Assembly (NCBI RefSeq): GCF_019977275.1
Contig: NZ_AP024650.1
Location: 868,001 to 932,000, forward strand
Length of the DNA stretch: 64,000 bases
Direction of reading: 5' to 3'
From: Arthrobacter sp. StoSoilB19
Lineage (GTDB): Bacteria; Actinomycetota; Actinomycetes; Actinomycetales; Micrococcaceae
Positions 52,289 through 62,841 of this stretch are shown here, in pieces; position 1 is the stretch's first letter; every line of letters starts with the position of its first letter. A program made the position numbers and the translations under genes. A model generated the notes under the pieces. That model saw only the letters and a program-made list of their open reading frames with translations, searched no databases and was not told where the DNA came from.

Positions 52289-52417
52289 GGGATAGGGAAT
52301 AGCCGCTCCGAAACTGCCAGTGGCGTGCTGCCTGATCGCGGCAACCCGTTCATCCTGCCCCGCCAGGATCAAGGACAGTGCCGGCAGCGGCTAAAGATTT
52401 CCTCAAGAATTCCTGCG

Positions 52418-52861
52418 TCAGCCGCCGGCGTCCAGGAAGTTCACCAACTGGGTTTCGAGGGCTGAACGGTCCTTCAGCTCGCACTCCCAGACTGTCAGCA
52501 CTTCCCAGCCGGCGTCTTCCAACTGCCGGCGCTGACCTTCGTCGCGCTCTCGCGTCCGGGTGCGTTTGGCGGCCCAGAACTCGGCGTTGGCTTTCGGAGC
52601 GTGCAGGCCCACCCTGCAGTCATGGAAATGCCAGAAGCAGCCGTTGACGAAGATCACCTTGTGCCGGGCGGCGAAGACGAGATCCGGATTTCCCGGCAGT
52701 TTGGTGCCGCCGGACCTGCCGTGCAGGCGGTACCGATAGCCCTTGGCGTGCAGCAACCTGCGGACGAGAAGCTCGGGTTTGGTGTTCTTGCCGCGGATCC
52801 GGGACATGTTCCAGCTGCGCTGCTCGGGGGTGAGCTTGTCTGCAGTGGACCTGTCCGCCAT
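52418..52861 (-). CDS. vsr: Very short patch repair (Vsr-type) endonuclease
   Basis: The 147-residue Vsr-fold nuclease has RSWNMSRIRGKNTKPEL, the metal-site PGNPDLVFAARHKVIFVNG and the Cys/His zinc motif CFWHFHDCRVG. Vsr nicks at T:G mismatches made by deamination of 5-methylcytosine, and usually sits next to a cytosine methylase gene, which is absent here. A TAGACT box lies 6 bases before the ATG, suggesting a leaderless transcript of its own, 19 bases after the PNPOx-like gene. Confidence 0.9.
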   Translation of the reverse strand: MADRSTADKLTPEQRSWNMSRIRGKNTKPELLVRRLLHAKGYRYRLHGRSGGTKLPGNPDLVFAARHKVIFVNGCFWHFHDCRVGLHAPKANAEFWAAKRTRTRERDEGQRRQLEDAGWEVLTVWECELKDRSALETQLVNFLDAGG

Positions 52862-52880
52862 CCTTCCAGTCTAGGAGCGG

Positions 52881-53315
52881 TTAGATCTCCCGTTCCGGCT
52901 GTTCGCCGAACACGAAGTGCCGGCCACTGACGGACTTCGGTTCGATCTCCACGTAGAAGTCCTTGAGTGTTGGAACCCAGGTCTTCAGGCCAAGCTCCTC
53001 AATGGCTGCGAGCTCATCCGAATTGCTGAGCACACGCGCTGTGCCCCTCAGGACAACCGACCAGGCCTCCTGCGAGAGGATGCCGTCGGTCTCGAACAGC
53101 ACCTGGGCGTTGATGGTCAGTTGCGCGAGTTTGTTTCCCGGCGCCGTGCGCAGGTAGACCTTCCGGTTTGAGGTCACGTAATTCACCGGGAAAATGTCCG
53201 GTTCCCCCGCAACAGAAACCACCAGCCGCCCGTGCTGCGTTGCCGCCAGCAGGCGCCAGGACTGCTCGTCATCGAGTTCCAGGACGGGATTGCCGTCCGC
53301 GTGTTCAAACATCAT
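52881..53315 (-). CDS. Pyridoxamine 5'-phosphate oxidase-like FMN-binding protein
   Basis: The 144-residue split-barrel flavoprotein has WRLLAATQHGRLVVSVAGEP, IFPVNYVTSNRKVYLRTAPG and LFETDGILSQEAWSVVLRGTA, typical of the PNPOx-like/F420- or FMN-binding group that reduces small molecules. The substrate is unknown. ATG 53315 or 53312 may start translation. A perfect 17-base palindrome lies 11 bases upstream of the start. Confidence 0.82.
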   Translation of the reverse strand: MMFEHADGNPVLELDDEQSWRLLAATQHGRLVVSVAGEPDIFPVNYVTSNRKVYLRTAPGNKLAQLTINAQVLFETDGILSQEAWSVVLRGTARVLSNSDELAAIEELGLKTWVPTLKDFYVEIEPKSVSGRHFVFGEQPEREI

Positions 53316-53325
53316 GCGGCCATTG

Positions 53326-53342
53326 TTCTACTCGCAGTAGAA
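53326..53342. promoter_or_regulatory. Perfect palindrome upstream of the PNPOx-like gene
   Basis: TTCTACT-CGC-AGTAGAA is a 7-3-7 inverted repeat 11 bases before the start codon. It contains TAGAAC on the minus strand, which could be a -10 box of a short-leader transcript, so a bound repressor would block it. No regulator gene is adjacent. Confidence 0.5.
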
Positions 53343-53499
53343 ATGCGCCAGAGGCTTTGTACCCATCTCCGCCTGTTTGTGACAGGTCCGTCAAGGCTTA
53401 ACACTTCCGAAACAGGCTTGTGACCGGACTGTCTTTCCTGCTGGATAGCGTCGCACGCAGGGCCGTGATGGCTAAACGCAAACGAAAGCGACGCACCTA

Positions 53500-55227
53500 A
53501 TGGGCAACGACACAGATACAACGCAATTACTGGAACCGGCGGCACCATCCGGTGCCGCCGTCGTCGGACATTCCCCGGCAACCCCGACGGCAGGCAACAC
53601 TGCGGCGCTGAACGCCACCAAGGAAAGCCTGGAGGACTACACGCTGCGGTTCGCGCCGCGCTCCTACCGCAAGTGGAGTGCAGGAGTGGTGGCAACGAGC
53701 GCGCTGGGCGGCATCGCCTACCTGGCGGACTTCTCGATCGGCGCGAACATCGGGATCTCGTACGGCACTGTCAACGCGATCCTGGGGATCCTGGTGGCAG
53801 CCGTCGTCATCTTCGCCACCGGATTCCCCTTGGCCTACTACGCGGCCCGGTACAACATCGACCTGGACCTGATCACCCGCGGTTCCGGCTTTGGCTACTA
53901 CGGATCGGTGGTCACGAACGTTATTTTTGCGACCTTCACTTTCATCTTCTTTGCGCTGGAGGGCTCCATCATGGCGCAGGGCCTGGAGCTGGGGCTCGGC
54001 GTCCCGCAGTGGCTGGGGTATGCCGCCTCCACCGTGATCATCATCCCGCTGGTGATTTATGGGATGAACACCCTGGCCAAACTTCAAGTGTGGACCACTC
54101 CGCTGTGGCTGCTGCTGATGGTGGTTCCCGTGGGCTACCTGCTGATGTCCCATCCGGAGAGCATCGACAGCTTCTTCGCGTACACGGGTGCGTCCGGCGA
54201 TGGCGGACCGAACCTGGCGTCCGTGATGCTCGCAGCCGGAGTGTGCCTGTCCCTGATGGCGCAGATCGCCGAGCAGATCGACTACCTCCGGTTCATGCCG
54301 CCGCGTACCGAGGCCAACAAGGGAGCCTGGTGGCGTGCGGTGATCCTTGCCGGTCCGGGCTGGGTGATCTTTGGGGCGATCAAGCAGATTGTGGGACTGT
54401 TTATCGCCATCTACCTGATCGCCACACTGGACCCCGCCGCCTCTGCCACGGCCAATGAGCCCGTGCACCAGTTCCTGGGCGTCTACCAGGAGATGATGCC
54501 GGCCTGGCTGGCCATGACGCTGGCCGTGGTGCTGGTGGTCATCTCGCAGATTAAGATCAACGTCACGAACGCTTATTCGGGCTCCCTGGCGTGGACCAAC
54601 TCGTTCACGCGCATCACTAAGACGTACCCGGGCCGGATGGTGTTCGTCGTGGTGAACCTGCTGATTGCGCTGGTTCTGATGGAAGCGAACATGTTCGATT
54701 TCCTCAATACCATCCTCGGCTTCTACGCCAACTGCGCCATGGCCTGGGTGGTCACGGTGGCGTCCGATATCGCCATCAACAAGTACCTGCTGAAGATCTC
54801 GCCGAAGGTGCCGGAGTTCCGCCGCGGCATGCTGTACGCCGTGAACCCGGTGGGATTCGTGTCCATGCTGGTGTCCGCAGGAATTTCCATTGCCGTGTTC
54901 TTTGGTGCGTTCGGTGCCGCAATCCAGCCGTACTCGCCCACTTTCGCGGTTGGCCTGGCGCTGGTCCTGCCGCCGGTTCTCGCTGTGCTGACCCGCGGCA
55001 GGTTTTATCTTCGCCGCACCGAAGACGGCATTGATCTGCCCATGTTCGACGCCGATGGGAACCCGAGCGACGCCAAGCTCCTGTGCCACGTGACGGGGTT
55101 GGAATTCGAGCGGCCGGACATGGTGCGTTCCGCGCAGGACGCTCCCGACGGCGGTATCCAGTACGTTTCTTCGCTCGCCTTGTCGACGGACAAGACAGGG
55201 GAGTTGGTGCTCCCAGCCGGAAAATAG
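53500..55227 (+). CDS. NCS1-family purine-cytosine permease-like transporter
   Basis: The 575-residue protein has a hydrophilic N-terminus of 60 residues, 12 membrane segments and a C-terminal cytoplasmic tail of about 70 residues. NCS1 features include DYTLRFAPRSYRKWSAG, GSGFGYYGSVVTNVIFA, the central AEQIDYLRFMP and INVTNAYSGSLAWTN. Substrates in the family are nucleobases, hydantoins, allantoin or thiamine; none can be assigned here. The ribosome-binding site is weak. It stands alone between a divergent gene and a terminator. Confidence 0.88.
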   Translation: MGNDTDTTQLLEPAAPSGAAVVGHSPATPTAGNTAALNATKESLEDYTLRFAPRSYRKWSAGVVATSALGGIAYLADFSIGANIGISYGTVNAILGILVAAVVIFATGFPLAYYAARYNIDLDLITRGSGFGYYGSVVTNVIFATFTFIFFALEGSIMAQGLELGLGVPQWLGYAASTVIIIPLVIYGMNTLAKLQVWTTPLWLLLMVVPVGYLLMSHPESIDSFFAYTGASGDGGPNLASVMLAAGVCLSLMAQIAEQIDYLRFMPPRTEANKGAWWRAVILAGPGWVIFGAIKQIVGLFIAIYLIATLDPAASATANEPVHQFLGVYQEMMPAWLAMTLAVVLVVISQIKINVTNAYSGSLAWTNSFTRITKTYPGRMVFVVVNLLIALVLMEANMFDFLNTILGFYANCAMAWVVTVASDIAINKYLLKISPKVPEFRRGMLYAVNPVGFVSMLVSAGISIAVFFGAFGAAIQPYSPTFAVGLALVLPPVLAVLTRGRFYLRRTEDGIDLPMFDADGNPSDAKLLCHVTGLEFERPDMVRSAQDAPDGGIQYVSSLALSTDKTGELVLPAGK

Positions 55228-55254
55228 GCGCTTTAGTTCTGGCGGTCATTACAA

Positions 55255-55291
55255 AAAGGAAGCCGGTGCACGTGGTGTGCCGGCTTCCTTT
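55255..55291 (+). terminator. Intrinsic terminator after the NCS1 gene
   Basis: AAAGGAAGCCGG (55255-55266) pairs with CCGGCTTCCTTT (55280-55291); partial pairing of TGCAC with GTG lies in the loop. An A-run before and a T-run after make it a classic bidirectional terminator. Confidence 0.85.
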
Positions 55292-55437
55292 ATGACTTCT
55301 TCTGTCGCATTCCGGATGGTAGAAACGGAACCGGGTCCGCCTGTGGATAAGTTCGGTCGCCGAATTGTGACGTGGGCTACCCTTAACTCACTGTCCGGAG
55401 CAAGCCGTCTTGAAATTTACTGGGGGTACAGCGGCCC

Positions 55438-56094
55438 ATGACATCACAGAACTTCTTTACGTCCCGCGCTGTGCGGTCCGGGGCAGCAGCCCTTGTTATT
55501 GGTCTTTCACTGGCTCTGTCCGGCTGCAATTCCGGGGGCTCTCCGGGGCCGGGCGGCACTTCGTCGCCCGTGGCGGCCGAGACGCCCACAGCCAGCACCA
55601 CGCCGACTCCCACCCCCACACCCAGCGCCGTCTATAAGCCAGCCGACGCGTCCGGGCCCGCCCAAAACGTTCCCGTCCCCGTGTTGCCGGAAGTAGCCAA
55701 GACGGAAACGAAAGAAGGGGCAGAGGCATTTACTAAGTATTGGTTCTCCGTCCTGAGCTATGCATATGAGACGGGTGACACTGTTGCTCTATCGAAGCTT
55801 TCCAAAGCTGAATGCACCTTCTGTCGGGGTCTCGTTGACGATATCGAAGCTGCTTGGGCTGAAGGTAAGTGGATTTCTGGCGGCCAAATAGAAGTTCCGG
55901 TTGCTACCGCCAAGCCTTCCACCAACGGCTCTATGCAGGTGGTTCTACAAGTACTTCAGAAAGAACTGGCTATCCATAACCACGACGGAAGCCTCTATCA
56001 AGAGAAGACAGCCGCAACAAATGCGGGAAGCGTCGCGATGGTGAAGTTCGCCGACGCAGCATGGGTGGTCAACGACCTTGGGCTGACCCGATAG
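55438..56094 (+). CDS. Predicted lipoprotein (DUF6318-like)
   Basis: The 218-residue protein has a signal sequence and lipobox LSLALSGC, a Ser/Thr/Pro-rich spacer (residues 35-65), and a globular domain with AFTKYWFSVLSYAYETGDT, a Cys pair AECTFCRG and AWVVNDLGL. It resembles actinobacterial lipoproteins annotated as DUF6318 (recalled, not checked). From about 55720 the codon use becomes less GC-rich than in the neighbours. It is followed after 2 bases by the PKD-like gene, so the two are cotranscribed. Confidence 0.75.
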   Translation: MTSQNFFTSRAVRSGAAALVIGLSLALSGCNSGGSPGPGGTSSPVAAETPTASTTPTPTPTPSAVYKPADASGPAQNVPVPVLPEVAKTETKEGAEAFTKYWFSVLSYAYETGDTVALSKLSKAECTFCRGLVDDIEAAWAEGKWISGGQIEVPVATAKPSTNGSMQVVLQVLQKELAIHNHDGSLYQEKTAATNAGSVAMVKFADAAWVVNDLGLTR

Positions 56095-56096
56095 CC

Positions 56097-57044
56097 ATGG
56101 CCTACCTAGGCAAGGCCCTCGCAGTCCTCGCCTGCTGTGTGGTGCTTTTGATTACGTCTTTTTTGACTGCCTATGCAGAAGACACTTCGGACTCGAAGCC
56201 ACGGATCGGCGGGGGCTTTGTGAACACCGGAGTTCGCGTAGGGGCTGATAATTGGGTGCCTGACCCCGGTACTGGCGAATTTAGTCGTGCTGAACCTGGG
56301 ACTGTAAGCACCGACCCCAACGAGTACAAGTACGAGCTCCAATGCCACCTCGGCGGAGGAGACTTTGACACCCCTTGCCTTGCCCGCCAGCTCGACTGCA
56401 AGGACCGGGAGGACGGTGCCAAGGGCATTCCGGTCGTGTGGTTGTCGCGGCCGCGGGGCGTGCCCGGCGCGGTTTGGGCGCATCACTCAGGACCCACCTG
56501 CCTTTACGACCCGAAGCCCGAGGACCTCCTGCCCCGGATCGCCGCCGATATCCAGCGCCAGTTCCAGAACCTGCCGGTCAACGCCGGGAAGGTTGTGGCG
56601 CAGCCCAGCCCCAATACCCTCCGGGGCGCGGAGACGAACTTTTACGCGGAAGCGATTGAACAGCAGTTCGACATCACCATGTTCGGCCAACAGGTACACG
56701 TGGTGGCGACACCCGTCCAATACACCTGGAACTACGGGGACGGCACGGTTTTCGGCCCCCAGCCGTCAATGGGCGGCGCCTTGCCGCAGGACAGGTGGGG
56801 CGAGAAGACCCGGACCAGCCACGCCTACGCATCCACCGGCGATTTCCAGGTGGTGCTGACAACCTCGTTCCAAGGCACCTATTCGGTGAACTCCGGTCCA
56901 CCCCTTCCGATACCCGGCCAGGGCCAGTTCAGCGCGCCCCCGCAAGGGATCAGCGTCTGGCGCTCGCTCACCCGCAACTACGCCGACGACTGCAACGCCA
57001 ATCCCCAGGGGCAGGGCTGTCCGGGTGCCGGAGCGCCACGGTAG
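56097..57044 (+). CDS. Exported protein with PKD-like domain
   Basis: The 315-residue protein has a hydrophobic N-terminal signal (ALAVLACCVVLLITSFLTAY) and a C-terminal PKD-like beta-sandwich (VQYTWNYGDGTVFGPQP, HAYASTGDFQVVLTTSF). Four or more Cys residues (LQCHLGG, TPCLARQLDCK, TCLYDP, DDCNANPQGQGCPG) suggest disulfide bonds. It starts 2 bases after the lipoprotein stop, at ATG 56097. Role unknown; surface binding together with the lipoprotein is a guess. The first 250 bases share the lower-GC composition of the upstream gene. Confidence 0.7.
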   Translation: MAYLGKALAVLACCVVLLITSFLTAYAEDTSDSKPRIGGGFVNTGVRVGADNWVPDPGTGEFSRAEPGTVSTDPNEYKYELQCHLGGGDFDTPCLARQLDCKDREDGAKGIPVVWLSRPRGVPGAVWAHHSGPTCLYDPKPEDLLPRIAADIQRQFQNLPVNAGKVVAQPSPNTLRGAETNFYAEAIEQQFDITMFGQQVHVVATPVQYTWNYGDGTVFGPQPSMGGALPQDRWGEKTRTSHAYASTGDFQVVLTTSFQGTYSVNSGPPLPIPGQGQFSAPPQGISVWRSLTRNYADDCNANPQGQGCPGAGAPR

Positions 57045-57164
57045 GTTCAAAAGCAGGGCAGAACTGGCTGTGATCCCCATCGCACCAGCGAAAGTCCGGA
57101 ATAGTTGCACGCGCCCCACAGTTGGCAAAGGCAGTACGTCTTCAGCCTTCGAAAGGAACTGCGC

Positions 57165-58235
57165 ATGCTGTTTTCCCCACTCACCCTCGGCGAACTTGAA
57201 CTTCCCAACCGGCTGGTGATGGCACCCCTGACCCGCCTCCGCGCCGGTCAGGAAGGCATCCCGGGCCCGCTCGTCGTCGAGCACTACCGCCAGCGCGCGT
57301 CCCTTGGCCTCATCGTCAGCGAGGGCACCTACCCCACCCCCGCAGGACAGGCCTATCCCGGCCAGCCGGGCATCGTCACCCAGGAGCAGGTTGCAGGGTG
57401 GAAAAAGGTTACGGATGCCGTCCACGCCGAAGGCGGGCGCATGTTCGCCCAGATCATGCACGGCGGCCGGGTTTCGCACCCTGACATCACCGGCGGTCTG
57501 CACATCGTCGCCCCCAGTGCCGTAGCGATTGACGGCGACGTCCGGACGCCGGCCGGCAAGAAGCCCTACCCGGTGCCGCAGGCACTGACCACCGACGAAC
57601 TCCCCGTCGTCATCCAGGAGATCGTCAACGCCTCCCTGAACGCAATTGAGGCAGGGTTCGACGGTGTGGAACTGCACTCGGCCAACGGTTACCTCCTGCA
57701 CGAGTTCCTAGCGCCGAATTCCAACATCCGGACCGACAGCTACGGCGGATCACCCGAGAACCGCGCCCGTTTTGTGATCGAAACGGTCAACGCAGTGGTT
57801 GCCGCCCTCGGCGCGAACCGGGTGGGCCTGCGCATTTCCCCGGAGCACAACGTCCAGGGCATTGCCGAGACCGACGCCGCGGATGTTCGTGCTACGTACG
57901 AAGTCCTCGTGGACAGCATTGCGCCGCTCAACCTCGCCTACCTGAGCATCCTGCACCACGAACCTGCCGGCGAACTTGTCCAGGACCTTCGCGTACGCTT
58001 CGGCGGCACCTTCCTGGTGAACACAGGCTTCGGCGTGGTCACCACCCGGGAAGAAGCCGTGAGCCTGGTGGCTGAGGGCCATGCGGACGCCGTGGTGGTG
58101 GGCCGCCCCGCGATCGCTAACCCGGACCTTGCCCGCCGCTGGAAGGAAAGCCTTCCGCTGAACGAGCCCGACGCCTCCACCTTCTACGCCGAAGGCGCCA
58201 CCGGTTACACGGATTACCCGGCCTACCAGGGCTGA
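57165..58235 (+). CDS. Old Yellow Enzyme family NADH:flavin oxidoreductase (ene-reductase)
   Basis: The 356-residue FMN TIM-barrel has APLTRLRAG, QIMHGGRVSHPD, the catalytic/substrate-site motif ELHSANGYLLHEFLAP, SYGGSPENRARFVIE and the FMN phosphate site VVVGRPAIANPDLA. Enzymes such as NemA and XenA reduce activated C=C bonds and nitro compounds. ATG 57165 follows GAAAGGAAC. Its stop-codon region is duplicated in tandem, and a hairpin terminator follows. Confidence 0.93.
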   Translation: MLFSPLTLGELELPNRLVMAPLTRLRAGQEGIPGPLVVEHYRQRASLGLIVSEGTYPTPAGQAYPGQPGIVTQEQVAGWKKVTDAVHAEGGRMFAQIMHGGRVSHPDITGGLHIVAPSAVAIDGDVRTPAGKKPYPVPQALTTDELPVVIQEIVNASLNAIEAGFDGVELHSANGYLLHEFLAPNSNIRTDSYGGSPENRARFVIETVNAVVAALGANRVGLRISPEHNVQGIAETDAADVRATYEVLVDSIAPLNLAYLSILHHEPAGELVQDLRVRFGGTFLVNTGFGVVTTREEAVSLVAEGHADAVVVGRPAIANPDLARRWKESLPLNEPDASTFYAEGATGYTDYPAYQG

Positions 58236-58258
58236 GCGGCTTACCAGGGCTGAGCGGC
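58224..58258. repeat. Tandem duplication across the stop codon
   Basis: TACCAGGGCTGAGCGGC occurs at 58224-58240 and again at 58242-58258. It copies the last codons and stop of the OYE gene, leaving a harmless second copy in the 3' untranslated region. Confidence 0.85.
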
Positions 58259-58282
58259 GGATCGGCCGAGTCGAACAAAACG

Positions 58283-58317
58283 ACGACGGCGGCACCCATC
58301 ATGGGTGCCGCCGTCGT
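58283..58317 (+). terminator. Hairpin terminator after the OYE gene
   Basis: ACGACGGCGGCACCCAT (58283-58299) is perfectly mirrored at 58301-58317. The stretch 58320-58486 after it shows no gene or clear signal. Confidence 0.75.
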
Positions 58318-58486
58318 TGGCTGTCTGGGGTGCTGGTCCCGGGCAGCAACACCGGAAGGTCATCCGACGACCTCACGGCTGAAGAATTATGTGGCCCGCC
58401 GGACTCCATCGGATGCCGGCGGTGATCAGATGCTACTCCAACGAATGGACTCTTACCAGAGCCAGTTTTGCCGCAAGGAAAAAGCG

Positions 58487-58783
58487 CTAGAGCACGGCTT
58501 CCCGGCCGGTCCCTTCCTTCATCACCAAGCGCCCGTCCTCGATGGACACCAGCACACTCTTGGGCCTGCCGCTGACCTTGGTGATGGCTTTCAGCCCACG
58601 GTTGGTGACCTCAACGCCCACCTGGGCACCCTTGGCCGGCAGCTCTACCGAGACCTCTGACGCGATGCCGAGAAGCGGATTCGTGGAAATCCCCACATCC
58701 CTGCGCACAGCCTTCCCGTTCACGGTCACGGTGACGTTCGCTTCGTCGAACCCGTCCTGAAACACAACCAGCAATTCCCGCAT
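58487..58783 (-). CDS. Hypothetical beta-rich protein
   Basis: About 98 residues starting at MRELLVVFQDGF, or 105 from the upstream start at 58804. Alternating hydrophobic residues (NVTVTVNGKAV, EVSVELPAKGAQVGVEVTN, KSVLVSIEDGRLVM) suggest a small beta-sandwich. No signal peptide and no family that I recognise. It is divergent from the Tex gene. GAGG lies upstream of ATG 58783. Confidence 0.6.
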   Translation of the reverse strand: MRELLVVFQDGFDEANVTVTVNGKAVRRDVGISTNPLLGIASEVSVELPAKGAQVGVEVTNRGLKAITKVSGRPKSVLVSIEDGRLVMKEGTGREAVL

Positions 58784-58932
58784 GGTGGCCTCTTCCTCGA
58801 GCATGGGTGCCAGTGATGGCTAGTCCACTACAGCACTTTGCGCGTCCCAGGGGAATACCTGCTTTTCCCTATGGCGCCTCAGCGAGTACGGCGGCGGTGA
58901 AGCCCCGCAGGCCGGTAAGGCAAGATGTTCTG

Positions 58933-61395
<2,463 letters not shown>

Positions 61396-61441
61396 TCCAT
61401 CAGGGCTTTTGGCAGTGGCGGCTTTTCTGCAAGGGTGGAGT

Positions 61442-61762
61442 ATGACCTATTTCCTGGAGTACACAGTTCCTGCCGCTCCCGGTGATGCCGAGTTCGAGTT
61501 CCCGCACGACGAGATCAACACCGGCACCACGGTTCCGCTGACCCAGACCGGCGCCGACGTGGTGCACACGCCCGAGCTCCCGGCCCGTACGGCAATTATC
61601 GGAGCTACCGTGCCCGAGGCGAAGCTCGAGGCTGAGCAGCTGATCACCCACAGCCGCGCCTCGGAGGCATCCTTGTACTTCGACCCGTCGAACTCCCTGC
61701 AGGCGGGGGTGGGCACGCTGGTGAGTACTTTCAGCGAAGGCCAGGGCTGGCAGGACGTCTAA
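61442..61762 (+). CDS. Hypothetical protein
   Basis: The 106-residue acidic protein (FLEYTVPAAPGDAEFEFPHD, ARTAIIGATVPEAKLEAEQL, SLYFDPSNSLQAGVGTLVST) has no signal peptide or recognised domain. AGGGTGGAG precedes ATG 61442, and coding bias is good. It follows tex by 46 bases and may be cotranscribed. It is convergent with the DUF2071 gene (27-base gap). Confidence 0.6.
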   Translation: MTYFLEYTVPAAPGDAEFEFPHDEINTGTTVPLTQTGADVVHTPELPARTAIIGATVPEAKLEAEQLITHSRASEASLYFDPSNSLQAGVGTLVSTFSEGQGWQDV

Positions 61763-61789
61763 AGGTTTGCATCAGCCGGATCGTGAGGT

Positions 61790-62608
61790 TTAGCCGGTGG
61801 CGCTGGCGCAGACCAGGCGTGGCCTGCCGAATCTGGTCCGGACTCCAGGCGAGTAGAGGACAGACTCGGGCGGCCCGCCCGCACTGATGCCGGCAGCTTT
61901 GATGAGTCCGTCGCTGAGCTGGTGGACATTAGCTCCGAACAGTGGCCACGCTTGGTGCGTGTTCGGTATGAAGGCCGTCCTTCCGAAGAAGTGCCCATGC
62001 ATGCCGAACCTGGCGGTCAGAAAGACTGACAGGGGATCGCCGGCGGCGGCGCGGAGTCTGGGAACCACCGTGAAGTCGCTGCGTGCCGCCGCGCTGCCGA
62101 ACCGGCGCACGGAGTAGCCCACAGGAAATTCATCAGTGATCGCGGCGGCCTCGACCTCGCTGTGGCCATGCTGGCGCCGGACGACGCTACTGCCGGGAAA
62201 AGGCGGCCTTTGCCGGATACGGGACCACACGTAGGGAATTCCCACCGCTCGCGTTGCCAGAACGACGGGCAGCCGGTTCGCATCCAGGCTCAGGAACACT
62301 ACGCCGCGGGTCCCATTTGGTTCCCGCGAATACAGCCGAACGTTGACCTCGTTGAAGCTCCCCAGATAGGGAATGCCCGGCCCGCGTCCAAGTCCCGCCT
62401 GTTCCATGCGGAAACCGATCAGGCCCACCCACGAACTGCCGTCGAACACGTCCGGCCGGACGCCATCGGGCATGAAAGTTGCTGCCTCTTCCTCCGTGAT
62501 GCGCCAGTGGAGGAAGACTGCGTCGAGCCACCGCTGGTCGGAGAATACCGGCGCAGGAAGTTCCGGTGGCCGCGGCCACACTGCCGGGGCACCCAAGTTT
62601 CCGGTCAA
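61790..62608 (-). CDS. DUF2071 (YqjF-type) protein
   Basis: The 272-residue protein shows the DUF2071 pattern: FLHWRITEEEAATFMPDGVR, DGSSWVGLIGFRM, YLGSFNEVNVRLYSREPNGTRGVVFLSLD split over residues 80-108, and YVWSRIRQ. Members are related to acetoacetate decarboxylase-like folds, but the function is unknown. It starts with TTG 62608, 10 bases after AAGGAG. An ATG at 62615 lies in another frame and is not used. The 233-base gap to the next gene holds only the palindrome GTCCCGGCCGGGAC (62795-62808). Confidence 0.8.
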   Translation of the reverse strand: MTGNLGAPAVWPRPPELPAPVFSDQRWLDAVFLHWRITEEEAATFMPDGVRPDVFDGSSWVGLIGFRMEQAGLGRGPGIPYLGSFNEVNVRLYSREPNGTRGVVFLSLDANRLPVVLATRAVGIPYVWSRIRQRPPFPGSSVVRRQHGHSEVEAAAITDEFPVGYSVRRFGSAAARSDFTVVPRLRAAAGDPLSVFLTARFGMHGHFFGRTAFIPNTHQAWPLFGANVHQLSDGLIKAAGISAGGPPESVLYSPGVRTRFGRPRLVCASATG

Positions 62609-62841
62609 GGCCCATGTGCTCCTTCGATTGGCCCGGCTGAATAGGCTCGCTGGACTGATCTAGGCAGAGAAATTCAGCAACGTTCGCACTGATGTGCCCG
62701 TCATGCTTGAAGCCTAACTGAGGCTGCCGGTCCCCGGGTGGTGTTGTCGAAGGAAGGGCCGGGCCGGGCCGGAAGAGCCTGATGGCAAGGGGGGGTCCCG
62801 GCCGGGACTTCTGGGCAACCGTAGTGGCAAGGCCGTCTGGT

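Noticed and set aside
44430..53315. A broad defence island spanning McrBC and Vsr
   Set aside because: The genes between them are a two-component system, an HPt-like protein and a glycoside hydrolase. No methylase, toxin, integrase or phage gene is present.
55342..55350. A perfect DnaA-box-like TGTGGATAA as a possible replication origin
   Set aside because: Single copy, no cluster of boxes, no AT-rich unwinding region, and no dnaA, dnaN or gyrase genes nearby.
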